NCBI GenBank assembly: GCA_037957365.1
Contig: JARHVA010004251.1
Coordinates: 812,001 to 876,000 of the forward strand
Direction: 5' to 3'
Source: Torreya grandis
Lineage: Eukaryota > Streptophyta > Pinopsida > Cupressales > Taxaceae
DNA length: 64,000 nt
Part shown: positions 36,921 to 47,520 of the stretch, piece by piece
Numbering within the stretch: the stretch's first letter is position 1
Layout: each line of letters begins with the position of its first letter
Notes under the pieces: generated by a model
What the model was told of the DNA's origin: nothing
Seen by the model: only the letters and a program-made list of their open reading frames with translations
Database searches by the model: none
Made by a program: the position numbers and the translations under genes

Positions 36921-38717
36921 TCAATATCCATAGTCATTTTGCTCTTCATCGAGAGAATCAAAATCAACATCATGATGTGGTTCATTGGAACGACAAGGAC
37001 TAGGACTCCCACCACTACCGCTAGCTAAGCTATGCCCCACCAAAAAAGTGTCAATGTCAACTAATGAGTGGTGGGAAATGGAAGCATCCTCGTCAACATC
37101 CTCTGGATCTATATCCCAATGCTTTATTGTCCCCTCCTTGTACTTTGGGTTCTTGTGCGATAGAATAAGCAAATTGGGGTGTATGTAGACCAACTCCTCA
37201 GTATTTTTTGTTACGAGCTTGTTGCGCTTTTGTGAGTGGATGAGGTTGTATGTGTTCTAATTCTACTCACAAGATGATGAACTCAACTTATATTCAATTT
37301 CACAAAAATAAAAAGTCAAAACTCAAGTCTTAAATATATATATTTTTTTTAAAGTTAAAACATAACTTATAAAATAAAAAATTTACATGTGACAAGACCT
37401 TGATCGCAAGAGGTTGTAGGTTCGGTGATCCTTTGCTATGTAGGGACCACCACATATGAGCATCCTTCTTGTATTTGTCCCAAAGAGTGCCAAGGCTATG
37501 ACCTTGGGAGTTAGTGAAGCCCCCAAACTCATTCATAACCATGTCTTCTATCTTGGGATTGAGGAAGATCCTAGAAAACATCAACTTATACCCTTCAACT
37601 ACTTCGACATCCATGTTTGGTGGCACCCTCCTCGGCAATGAAAGGATATTTGTGCTATAGAACCAAGGAGTCGATACAAAGGTAAGGAGATGTAGTAGGG
37701 TGGTCATTTTGTTCCATCGCTCAACAAAGATTGAATGCACTTGTTTGAAAAATGTCTTCTCTGGATCTTGCTCTTATACACTAATAATGGTCTTCATCTT
37801 CTCAATCATTGTGTTGATGCCATCATATATTTCTCCCAAACATGGCTGATCCATGTCAGTGAAACAAATCATACTCACAATGGGCTATATGAAACTCAAA
37901 AAAAAAATACACAGAACCATCAATCATCATCTAAGATCATATTTTTCATTCTTTGGGCCCACTTTTTGCTTGACTCCCTCCATACACTCCACATGTGGCT
38001 GATAACCATGCTACTGAGAGTATCTCACACCTTACAAGTCGTCTCAAGACAATTGTGTGAAAGGCAAATTTAGTCTCAACAACCTATTAGAAAATTAGAA
38101 ACTTATGAAAATCTGCAAGTACTAGATTAAAAAAGTTAAAATTTAAAAACTAAAATAAAATTACTAAAATAAAAAAATTAAAATCTATAAGTTCTTTCAG
38201 CAGCTCCAAAGTCAATAAGGATCTAAAGATGGCTTGGGAGAAGTAATGGTTGGTGATAAACATCTGGATCTCCTCAGCCTCGGCATACACCTGTTTGGCC
38301 CACTCAATTTGTCTCCCCATTTTTCGTAACATGAGGTCGAGCGAGTGGACAACACAAGGTGTCCAAAATATGTGCCCATAACTCGCCTCCACCAACATCC
38401 CCAAAGCCTTGCATTTTTTTGTGTTATCCGTTATCACTTGGATAGCATTTTGAGGCCCCCCACTGCCTCAATGGATTCAAAGAGGATTTTGACGATGAAC
38501 TTGGAATCTTTCACACACCCCTCATAATCAACAGCGTTCAAAAAATTTGCCCCTTCAAGACAACTGCAACGCCTAGTTTTTGCATCTTCCGTCCATCATA
38601 AATGATGGAGACTCCCGTTTTAGCCCATGAATCCCTAATTGGCTTCAAAGAATCCTCAACATGTTTTTTCTCCTTTGTCAATAGGGTGGAGTGGGGTTTC
38701 TCAAACCCTGACCCTTT
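36921..38717 (-). pseudogene. hAT transposase, C-terminal two thirds
   Basis: From right to left the reverse strand reads the DUF659 block (KEKKHVEDSLKPIRDSWAKT, GVSIIYDG), then ITDNTKKCKALGMLVEASY and FWTPCVVHSLDLMLR. A DQPCLGEIYDGINTMIEKM block and VERWNKMTTLLHLLTF follow. The hAT dimerisation region (KKDAHMWWSLHSKGSPNLQ, PLAIKVLSHV) and an acidic C-terminus (HWDIDPEDVDED) complete it. Several frameshifts and a stop make it nonfunctional. Its N-terminal third is at 46917-47520. Confidence 0.8.
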
Positions 38718-38722
38718 GTAAC
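38718..38722. repeat. target-site duplication of solo LTR X, left (GTAAC)
   Basis: GTAAC here and ATAAC at 46912-46916 flank the insertion. On the coding strand they are GTTAC and GTTAT. Joining the flanks gives hAT transposase APKGYKGSGFEKP with no gap, which confirms the exact site. Confidence 0.85.
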
Positions 38723-39579
38723 TGTTGTCAACCTGGAGCTACGCCCTAAATCGAAGACGTGCACGAAATGGCCAGTCCTCTATCCGGCTGAAACAATGGG
38801 ATCTTCTCACGAGGGTGGGTGCCTCAACGGTGAGAAGAACCTCTAGAGAAGGCTGGTTCCTGTATGATGTATCAATGACGATCTCTACTCTGCTGCAGAC
38901 TACCATAAAAAAAGAAGGAAACTTTAAAGGGAAATCTTACCTAAAAAGGGTGATACACCAGAAGTTTGATCCACTCAACTTGGAACCTTGAACACTGAAC
39001 AAACAAGGGAAAAGGAAGACCTTAGATTTCAATCAATCACTTATGCATAAATATTTCATGAAGAGGTTCGATCCAATGACCAAAACATGAGAGAAAGCGA
39101 TGGAGAGAGGTCTGATATAAGACACTTTGTAGCCACCTAACATCCACTTACAGCTTCAGCAAAAGACATAAAAAACACTGAACATGATCTGCATAAGGAT
39201 AATCTAACAACTTGTTGGGTGAATATTTTGTCGTCAACTAACTGATGACAAAATGGGTATATCAACCACAGCACAAGGAGATTTACGCCACAAAAAGTGC
39301 CGGTTTACCACATCTGGATGAGGTAAATCTCTCCTCTCATCAAAGGGAGGTTCCCTATGAATATTTATACGCTATATATATATATAAGTAAGCAGAAAAT
39401 AGTACTCGGGGTAGTATAACAACATCCACCTCTCTTTTTTCAGAGGTGATGTCCAAAGAACAAGAGAGATAAATCTTGGTCGTTAACTAAGAACATTCCT
39501 CTTCTTTCAGAAATGGTATCCAACGTAGAGCAGAAAATCACCTAAAGTAACAAAGTTAACAAAGAAAACTACGTAAGCA

Positions 39580-39902
39580 CAAAGTCTTCCGTTGTCTCCT
39601 TCGGTGATTCGGAATACGCGTAACCGTAGAGTGAAACGAAGCACAAAGTCTTCGCCTAAAACTACAAAGGATAAAAAGACCAAGATAAAATTAGCTCAAA
39701 GTCTTTCTTCTATCTTTTAGAAACGTCCTCAGATAATATCAACACACACTTTGCTTATTAAATCAAATAGATAAGAGATTACCAGGAAAGAGGACATAAG
39801 AACCATTTCCTAAATAACACAAATTACTCCAACACAAAGTCTGAAATAAATATGTTTCTCATTCATTCGATGAAATATGATTTACAAGTTGAGCACAAAG
39901 TC
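39580..39902 (-). promoter_or_regulatory. five GACTTTG motifs in R-U5 of LTR Y
   Basis: CAAAGTC on the plus strand at 39580, 39644, 39697, 39835 and 39896 reads GACTTTGTGCT-like on the LTR strand. Spacings in LTR direction are 61, 138, 53 and 64 bases. Gypsy element 1 has the same ladder. Confidence 0.75.
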
Positions 39903-39975
39903 TCAAGAAGTGTCTCAATTTTAGCAGAGTTTTTGCTCTCAATTATCAGAGATCTTTTTACAAAAAAGGTCTCCA

Positions 39976-39984
39976 CTATATATA
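39976..39984 (-). promoter_or_regulatory. TATA box of LTR Y
   Basis: CCCTATATATAGTGG on the minus strand stands about 770 bases before the LTR end, equivalent to the TATATAA of gypsy element 1. A palindrome with arms TCAAAGATGA and a TGACTCA-type core lies just upstream at 40033-40053. Confidence 0.65.
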
Positions 39985-40032
39985 GGGAGAAACCTTCAAA
40001 ATTAAAAAGATTAAAATATAAAAATATCTTGG

Positions 40033-40053
40033 TCAAAGATGAGTCATCTTTGA
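40033..40053 (-). promoter_or_regulatory. bZIP-type palindrome upstream of LTR Y TATA box
   Basis: Perfect 10-base arms (TCAAAGATGA / TCATCTTTGA) surround one central base. The core TGAGTCA is the GCN4/AP-1 class site, and flanking TTGAC words resemble W-boxes. It is about 50 bases upstream of the TATA box. Activity is inferred. Confidence 0.5.
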
Positions 40054-40169
40054 CTTTTGAGATATTTTTTCGGATTTTTTACATGTAATTACACATTACA
40101 AAATTGCATGCACTTTTACATGACAAAAGTGTATGAGAAGAGAAAAAGAAGAGAGAATGAGAAAAAGGT

Positions 40170-43100
40170 TCAGCTCTTGCCGCCAGACTTCTTTAGATGA
40201 GCATCGTACATAGCAATAGATGCCTGAATTCCTATACTCTCTGGTGCAATGGTGTTCTTGAAGATGACCCTGGCCCTGATTATAGCGTCCTTCAATGCTG
40301 TGATTGCCTTGGCATGACTCGTTACCCTGGATCTTAGATTATCCAGAGTCAATTGAGTATCTAAAACGTTATCCACAGAAGTTATTGAGAATGTTTTTTC
40401 TTCGAAATCCCTCTGAATCATACCTCTGAATCCTCGGATCATCTCTTCTGCTGAGAGAAATTGATTATTCCTGGAGGTGAGGTCACAAGACAGTGCTTTC
40501 AGTCTATTCAATAGGCCTGTGTCGCTTTTCTCACTAACATCCTTGGAAAACTCGAGATCTTCAATCAGCTCCTTGAGTACCTGAATCCTGTATATCAGTG
40601 ATTCCTTGATCTCAACATAGGAATTTTTGCTGAAAATAACGCCAATGGATATCAAGGTGCTTTTCTTTAGATCCTTCATTTCCCTCCACTTGCTAAGATA
40701 TTTCTCTGTACTGTCAATGTCCTGAGAAATAAGTGAGACAAGGTCCTCTAGGTCTGTCCTCACTTTCTTCATCTTGTCTGTCTTCTCAGCAACTTCTGTA
40801 AGTAAGAAAATTCCCTGAGTGTGCATCTTTTCAATGTAATCCTCCAGCGCTTTCCCTTTCATATAGGTTTTCTCTGCCTTCTGAATAACAGAGTCGTCTA
40901 TGGAAAAGGCCTCTGGGGTTGCTGCTTTAGGGGCAAGGGTGAATTTCCTGACTAGTGCAGTCAATTGCTCTGCCTTGGCTTTATAGTAGTCTTTCATCTC
41001 CTTTTCTCTGTCAAATTTTTAGACCATGATGTCTATTGCAGACTGTAGATCGCTTTTCGCACCTTCATGAGTAACTTTTCCAAGTTCAACACGAGAAATG
41101 GAATAGCTGTTCATGTCAAAACCCTCAAGGGTTGCGTCCTGCAGTGGTTTAGCTATTTCCAAAAAATTACGCCCCTTTTCCTCAACCAATTTTGAAAGGA
41201 TCCTTGGTCTCTTAGGGGCCTTAGCTTTCACCGGCACTAACTTGCCAAAATCGAAGTCATCTGCAGAGATGGCTAGCTTCTTTCTTTTGGGCATGAAAGC
41301 TGACATCCAAGGAGAGAGAAAAGAAGTACCTATTGTGGCAACGGTTCCTGCAGATGGTGTTACCGTCGTAACGTCTGTACTGTTAGTGGTAACAGTGGTC
41401 GCGGTTGGAGTAACTGGTGAAACCGTACCGACCGTTGATTGATCAAGAGCAGAGCTTTCTCCTAAATTGAAGAAAAGAGATGCCAGACTAGGAATAGATC
41501 CAGAAAAGCGAAGAGTATCTCCAAAAGCGCCTTGAGGATCGCCAAACATAACTCTGGAAGGAGATGCGGCTCTGAAAGAAGGAACACTGATAGGAAAAAG
41601 AGGTGGTGAAAGAGAGACGTCTGTAAGTGGCTGTGCCCCTTCCTGGGAAGGTAGAGGTTCAGTTCTTTGCTGCTCTGAGGGCCTGTCATCTGTCTCCATT
41701 TGCTGAGCTGCCTGTTCCTGGGAGCTTTGTTCTCCAACTCCCTTAGCCGTTGATTCTGGCTCCTCAACAACCTTCGATTTCTTGGAAACAAAGATGATTC
41801 TAGGCTTGTGAGGCCTAGATGGAGAAGGAACACCTTTGTTCTTGGTCCTGTTTTCTGCCTTCTTCCTCGTTTTCGCTTGGAATTCAGCCTCTGATCCTGT
41901 AATGAACTCTTTCAACGTGATCTCTTTGGCTATTAACCAATCATTGGTGTTAGTCAATATTGGTTCAAATCTCTTCCTCAAAGAAGTTAATTCTTTTTGG
42001 GACCACTGGATAGGAGAAAGAGGAGAGTCAGCAACCTTCTTGGCCAGGTACCTGTTGTTGATAATATTCTTGACATCAACCAAATCGGAGGGAATATCCG
42101 CAAGCCCCAAATATTTGATTTGCTCCAGAGTGAGCCTGCTGTAGTCCATCCTCCTGATTTCTTTGGCTGTCCTTAGGTCTACCCAGATGTCTTCGATCAT
42201 AAGCTCATGAAACTGAGTTTTTCTTCTGATCATGTCCTTGACACCCCTGTAGTCAAAATTGTCCCTCTTCTTGAATTGTTTCATAGTAACCAGCTGCATC
42301 TCTGTTTCCATGACCTTTGCTTTGGCTGCAGTCAAGATCGAGTATCTGCCAATTTCGATTGAAAACCTGAAACTTGGCTTTTTTAGTTCCATCTGCTTAG
42401 TGTGTACGACAACCATTTGTCTACACAGCGCCATTAGGACTAACTTATCAGAAGGAAATCTAGGGAGCATATAGGAATAGCCTTGGAAAAAGTCAACTCG
42501 AAGATAGCAGAAAGAGGGAAATTGTAGAAACATACAGCCATAGTCGTTGACGACCGTCCAGGCTTCATCAGATATTCTTTTCTGTTCGAGTTGAAGGTCG
42601 AAGAAGCACAAAAATACCGCGAAGGAGTCATTTACCCTCCTAAAATGGCGGATTGATCTTTGCAGTGTTAACTGAGGGTAATATGAGTAGACTGGGGTGG
42701 TCTTCCTGTCTCCTTCAGTTGTCAAACCTGGAAAGGTTTGCATTGAAGCTGCTATGTACACCAGGTACGAAGTCATATAGAACTTTGAAGTAGTTTGTAC
42801 CTTGGTCAGTTGCTCGTGAAGAGCGTTGCTAATCTGCTCACCCCAGAAGATGACTTGTTTTCCTTGGAGGATGATCTTGATGAAGGGATACATCCATTCG
42901 TGGAATTGTGAGGAAGACGGCAGACCTCGTACCCTGCTGAGGAGAGTAATCAAGTCACCAACCTCTTCAATGAAATCACTTCTCGAAAAATTCCGTGGCC
43001 ATCTAGACAAGTTGGTTTTAGGGGTCTTAAGCCACCTGTGATTCATCACCTTCTTTGCCCTTTCGGGGTCCTTGTCATACTCTTTATGTGCTTCTACGAA

Positions 43101-43595
43101 GTCAATTCTCAGCACTTTAGTAGCGGGAGGGCACATGAAGACTTTATTAATGAATTCGGGGTCCAGCCGAATTATTACGTTGCCGCTAGCGTCTGATACT
43201 ATTCTGGTCTCTTTGTTGTAGAACTGGGCGCACTGGAGGATGAACTCCGTATGATGTGCCGCTATTGGGAAATCGACAACCAGATGAATGTTGCTCTCGA
43301 TGATCCTCTTCATTTCGGAGCTTGGGTTCGTTGCCTTGGTTCTGGTCACGAACTCGGCCATATCCACGTGGCCAATCTCTGTATCTCTAATGTCGTCGAC
43401 ATTAGAGGTGATCGAAAAAACGCACTGGTACCGGTACTTCATGGCCTTTGACTTCTTCAGAGAAGCCTCAATCATTGGAATTGGTCTTGGTTGAGCGGGT
43501 GCCGATGAACAAGAGTCTTCAGAGGGTACTGCAATCATGATCGTGCAATTAGGGAACAGTGGGCAAATTGGGGAATTCGCACGTTGAATGATCAT
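40170..43595 (-). CDS. U3-embedded ORF of LTR Y, unknown protein, one in-frame stop
   Basis: From ATG at 43593-43595 (a second candidate is at 43536-43538) the frame is open for 858 codons to TAA at 41019-41021. It then continues in the same frame for 282 codons to TGA at about 40170, giving about 1,140 residues in all. The frame is also open upstream through the palindrome array to 44072, but that part is repeat-coded (GGEF, RPC words) and is unlikely to be the true start. I do not recognise the protein. It has a globular N-terminal half rich in Trp/Phe/Tyr, a charged linker, a Thr-rich segment, basic NLS-like patches (PKRKK, PKRPR), and a C-terminal Leu/Glu/Lys-rich helical part that looks coiled-coil forming. 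No RT, protease, integrase or zinc-knuckle motif is visible. It ends about 185 bases before the LTR TATA box. Confidence 0.6.
41019..41021 (-). other. single in-frame TAA splitting the U3 ORF
   Basis: The frame reads IDIMV, stop, KFDREKEMKDYYKAKAEQL without a shift. The context TAA AAA T is not a known readthrough signal. It is probably a point mutation. Confidence 0.85.
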
Positions 43596-43725
43596 GACCA
43601 AGGAAGGGCACTTAACAGGGCTGGGTCGAAAATCGGGTCGAAAAACGAGAAAAAAATGAGAGGCGAAAAAACGAAAAAAGAGGAAAATTTCTCCAGAGTT
43701 GGAAAAATTTGGAAGAAAAATGCAA

Positions 43726-44640
43726 GGGCGGCAAAATTTGCCACCCAAGCATGCGGAATGGACTTGCATGCTCGGGCGGCAAATTTCGCCCCCCGTGCAT
43801 GTTTTAGGGGGAAAGTGCAGGGGCGGCAAAATTCGCCACCCGTGCACTTTCGACTTGGGTCGGCGGCGAATTTCGCCGCCCATGCAGGTCGAGGAAAAAG
43901 ACACGGGCGGCGAATTTTGCTGCCTGCACATGCTTCGGGAACAAACAGGAGGCACGGGCGGCGGATTTCGCCCCCTGTGCATGTCTTTTAAGAAATTGCA
44001 TGGGCGGAGAAATTCGCCGCCCGTGCGTCTTGACCTGCGTCGGCAGCGAAATTCGCCGCCCATGCAGGTCATGACAGTAGGGCACGGCTAGGGCGGCGAA
44101 AATCGCCGCCCACGCACAAGGGAGAAAGAGAGGAAGCCGACGATGAAGGGGAAGAAACAAAAACAAACCCCAACGAAAACAACTGGAAAAAAAACTAGAA
44201 GAGAGGAAAGGGAAAAGAAATAAACTCCAAATAAACGAACTACCTGGAAAACCACGTGCGTCGCAAGCTCAAATCCGCCAAAACACACTTTTGCTCGTTC
44301 GCTGGATCGTCCTGAGGCAGAAGGCAGGAGGAGAGGAAGGAATGAAGCGAAATGAGGTTAAAATCGGATTAAATGGGGTGAAAATCGACCCCAAAAACCC
44401 GACGCGCGCGACAATAAATGCCGCACGCAAAAACCGAGGCAGTGCAAGGGCGGCGAAAATCGCCGCCCTTGCACTGGGAAAGTGAAGGGACATGTAGGGG
44501 TGGCGAATTTCGCCGCTCCTGCATGTGAGATATGAAAATGCATGGGCGACAAAAATTGCCGCCCGTGCACGTCCAGATGCAGGGGCGACAAAATTTGCCA
44601 CTCCTGCATGTGGAGAGAAAAAAATGCCGCCTGTGCACGA
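43726..44640. repeat. array of about 13 GC-rich palindromes in U3 of LTR Y
   Basis: Units centred on GGCGGCGAAATTCGCCGCC or close variants, usually followed by C(A/G)TGCA, occur near 43726, 43765, 43822, 43859, 43905, 43956, 44000, 44041, 44091, 44449, 44495, 44541 and 44581, with a half unit near 44620. Each is a perfect or near-perfect inverted repeat of about 20 bases with no loop beyond AAATT(T). Units are 30-50 bases apart except for a gap of about 330 bases (44120-44448). The repeats hold several frames open on both strands, so the many overlapping frames here are not genes. Confidence 0.9.
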
Positions 44641-44893
44641 AAATAGAAGAAAAAACACTAACTCTGAAAAAACCAAATTTTGGTCCCTTGGTCATATCGA
44701 GACCATAACAACTTTCACGTTTTGGGGAAAACGTAATGAAAAGATGTTACGAGCTTCGAACCGTGTCAGTTGAGCAAGAACGAGAACGAGAAAAACCCGT
44801 CTCGAAAACGAACTTAGAGAGACAAAGGGCGAAACGGACAAGTTTCGCAGGGGGTTGTTCCAAAAACGAGCTGAGCTGATTTTGGAAACAACA

Positions 44894-44898
44894 CAACT
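44894..44898. repeat. target-site duplication of LTR Y (CAACT)
   Basis: CAACT follows the LTR end here and precedes it at 39208-39212. Confidence 0.75.
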
Positions 44899-45093
44899 AG
44901 GTATGAATCAGAATTTGGGAAGGGAGATAAATATACCACTTGTGCAAATTGCTGAAGAAATATACACTATGCCAACACTTGAAATCTGAAAGTACAATCC
45001 TAATTGATTGAAAAGGTTACACAACTCACCAATGGTAGAGTCTGGTTTGGCCAAGAGAGGAATTGGATGATTTTTAATCAAGGCTGAAAGCCA

Positions 45094-45103
45094 TTTTATA
45101 GAG
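45094..45103 (-). promoter_or_regulatory. TATA box of LTR X
   Basis: CTCTATAAAA on the minus strand. TACTTTCAGATTTCAAGTGT downstream resembles the first R motif of gypsy element 1, consistent with an LTR promoter. Confidence 0.5.
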
Positions 45104-45839
45104 AATTACAAAAGGCCAAAGATTGGCGTTGAAAATTTGAAGAGAAAGATCAACTTAAGTTAACTCAAGGCTGACTTGGCCTTTCAATAAAATATGCTTT
45201 CTCTTTGTCTTTGCATGAAGCTTCTTGCGCTTGAGGAAGTGAACTTTGTCTTTGTTATGAACCACTTACCTCTCTTTGCATGGAAATCTATGCCAATGTT
45301 AATTTTAGAACTCTACGTGAGCGTTTGAAAGCTGAGTTAACCGTTTGGTAAGCTGAGTTGGACGAAGAGATCGGCTGAGTTGACTGTTTGGTACGCTGAG
45401 TTGGACGAAGAGATCATTCTCCCTCGCATGGAAAGCTCCTAGTGGATGCGGCGTTTAACAATTAGTCAACTCTAAATCTGGAACAGTCAACTCGACATTC
45501 AAATTTGGAACTTCGGTTGAAGCTGAGTTGGACCCTCGGATGCGTGAGTTGATCCAGAGATGAGCGGGGCTTCAATAACCAGTCAACTGAAGCTTTGACC
45601 AGCGTTCGAAAATAGCCCCTGCTTGCATGTATTTTACCTTGTTTTGGTCTGCCTGTTCGTGTCTATTTCTAGCGGGATTCTATATTTGGATGTATTTTTA
45701 TTTATATCCGGTCTATATTTTCTCCATTGGGCTTTGTTTTCGGAATTCTGGCTTTACCCTTGTTTCAATAGTTACTTCCCGCGGTCAGAATTTGATGGCT
45801 TGCAGGACGTCACCCTTTGGCATTTATTCCTTCGGGGTT

Positions 45840-46770
45840 CTCTGTTTTTGCAATTTCCTTCGGACTTCTTTTATTTCCTTGGGATATCCTGCGGCTTTCT
45901 TTCCTTTGGCCTTATCTCAACTTTTTCGAAGCTTTGGATTTCCTCCGTAATTTATGCTTTTGGCTTCATTTTGCCGGGTTTATTTTTTTGGGCCTGTCTT
46001 CAGATTTTCCTGTGAACGATTTCCATCGGACAAATTGTCCGCTCGAATTGTCTTGACCCTGTCACTTTCTCGCAGAGTTTTGCTTTGCGGGCTTGATTTT
46101 GCTCGGCCCTTTTTCCTGAATTAATCCTTCAGACTAAAAGTCCGAAGGATATCTTTCCTTTGTTTCTTCTCTTCTTGGCTTCGGACTTTGTTTTGTCGGG
46201 TTTTCTCCTTCTTGGCTTACTCCGAATTTCTTTGGACTTTTTGAAGCTCGAAGGAATAAATCCTTCTGTAAGGCTTGCCTTTGTTGACTTGTACAATTCT
46301 TCGGACTTCTGTCTCTGAGATTTTTCCGAATTTCTTCGGACTTTTTGTCCGAAGGAATTCCTTCGGACAAAAAGCCCGAAGGAATAAATCCTGCCTTTGC
46401 TCTTCGGCCTTTTCAACTTGACCTTCGGGCTTCTCGACAAAGAATTTCCCGAAAGGAAGAAGACCCTTCGAGCTTTCTATATGTCCCTTCGGCAAATGGA
46501 GAACTCTTCGTATTTTACACTGGCCCCTCGATATTGGAAAAGGTCCTTCCTGCCCTTCGGGATTATGAAATGGACTTTTCCGAAGGACACATACCCTCTT
46601 GTCATTTTTCCCTCGGATTTTTTGCAAATGGTCTATTGGTTGATAAAATGACCCTTCGGATATTTTTTGCTAAGGTCCTCTTCTCCTTGGAATCCTTCAG
46701 GGTTTAAACAAGTGCCATTTCCTTCGGACCAAATGACCGAAGCAATTGAATCTTCAGCTAGTGACAAAAG
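45840..46770. repeat. array of CCTTCGGAC palindromes in U3 of LTR X
   Basis: More than a dozen copies of (T)CCTTCGG(A/G)C or its complement occur, several arranged as full palindromes (for example at about 46335-46385, two back-to-back with A/T-rich centres). The U3 of gypsy element 1 has weaker copies of the same pattern at about 178-230 and 9197-9250. Confidence 0.85.
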
Positions 46771-46916
46771 TCCGAAGGATTCAAACCCTTTAGAACTTTG
46801 AAATGATTTTTGCCCCCTTTGTAAAACCACAAAACATTTGTTCTCTTTAGAATTTGCTCCTTCAACTGCTTGAATAAATCTGTTCTTTCCTTTGGGGTAA
46901 AATTGTCAACAATAAC

Positions 46917-47520
46917 CTTTTGGGGCCTCATTGATCGCTCTTACCATTTCTTTCCAATATGGTGATTTGACCACATTGAAGGACAATCAATTGCATGAAC
47001 ACATCATGCGATATGGCCATCAACGATATCCCTAGCCTCATTTTAAAAAGACATTTCCAATGGTCATTTTGTTCTTTTGTTTGAAAGAGGAGAAACCTTT
47101 TAATGCATGGAGGGTGTTGTAAAAAAATGGATGTGTTGCAACCACAACTCCAGAATTACCACAAGGAGTTGGGGAAACTGGTGGCTTCCTTGATCCTTTC
47201 GCTTTCTTTGAAAAAGCTTGATCTGATTTTAAAGCATGGACTGCATCTACATCTTGCTATTTGATGTATTCAAGGATTTTTTATTTTTTCATTGGATTAC
47301 CATCTTTCCACTTGCAACCTTTGATGCCCGCACTAGGGGTGTGACATAAGTGAGCTTTCACTTGACTGTATGAGCTAACGTATTTAATATCACAAGAATT
47401 GTATTTGCAAATATACCCCTACCACATGGACCCTGCTCTAACATTGTCACATACTTCCAAAGAGGTGATTGTGTCACAATTTTGAATTAGGTTTGACCCA
47501 CTTATTAACATTGTAGTATA
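46917..47520 (-). pseudogene. hAT transposase, N-terminal BED-finger part
   Basis: The reverse strand reads LWKYVTMLEQGPCGRGIF, then (one frame over) CKYNSCDIKYVSSYSQVKAH, LCHTPSAGIKGCKW (BED zinc finger), a Ser/Pro linker, and NVVKSPYWKEMVRAINEAPK just before the LTR X insertion. It is the missing start of the transposase at 36921-38717. Frameshifts and stops show it is dead. Confidence 0.75.

Larger units (their letters stand above)
39213..44893 (-). repeat. solo LTR Y (5.7 kb) with a long ORF in U3
   Basis: On the minus strand it runs from TGTTGTTTCC (44893) to TTCACCCAACA (39213). The 5-bp sequence CAACT flanks both ends (39208-39212, 44894-44898). Its start forms the same hairpin as gypsy element 1, and its last 0.77 kb is alignable to that element's R-U5: TATA box, five GACTTTG motifs at conserved spacing, and a CTCTCATCAAAGGGAGG block. 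Only one R-U5 and one TSD pair are present and there is no gag or pol, so it is a solo LTR. The 5-bp TSD could be chance alone, but all four lines agree. Confidence 0.7.
38723..46911 (-). repeat. solo LTR X (2.5 kb net), interrupted by solo LTR Y
   Basis: On the minus strand it starts TGTTGACAATTTTACCCC at 46911 and ends GGTTGACAACA at 38723, with a 5-bp target duplication. Net length after removing Y is about 2.5 kb. U3 (46911 to about 45104) carries many TCCTTCGGAC/GTCCGAAGGA palindromes and an imperfect GCTGAGTTGGACGAAGAGAT repeat (about 45352 and 45400). A TATA box (CTCTATAAAA) is at 45094-45103. R-U5 runs to 44899 and resumes at 39207. No internal retroviral genes are present, so it is a solo LTR. 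Confidence 0.7.

Noticed and set aside
43726..44640. CRISPR-like array (short palindromic repeats at near-regular spacing)
   Set aside because: Plant DNA, spacing is irregular, the repeats vary, spacers are short and related, and there are no cas genes. It is an LTR repeat array.
43584..44695. Overlapping frames of 60-135 codons on both strands
   Set aside because: They arise from the GC-rich palindromes, which lack stop codons in several frames; their translations are repeats of GGEF/RRISPP-like words.
39213..44893. Complete short retrotransposon with two LTRs
   Set aside because: A second copy of the R-U5 or of any LTR part was not found inside, and no gag or pol; a solo LTR explains all the ends.
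45623..46830. Frames of 65-136 codons on both strands
   Set aside because: They lie in U3 of solo LTR X and are made of CCTTCGG repeat translation; no domain.
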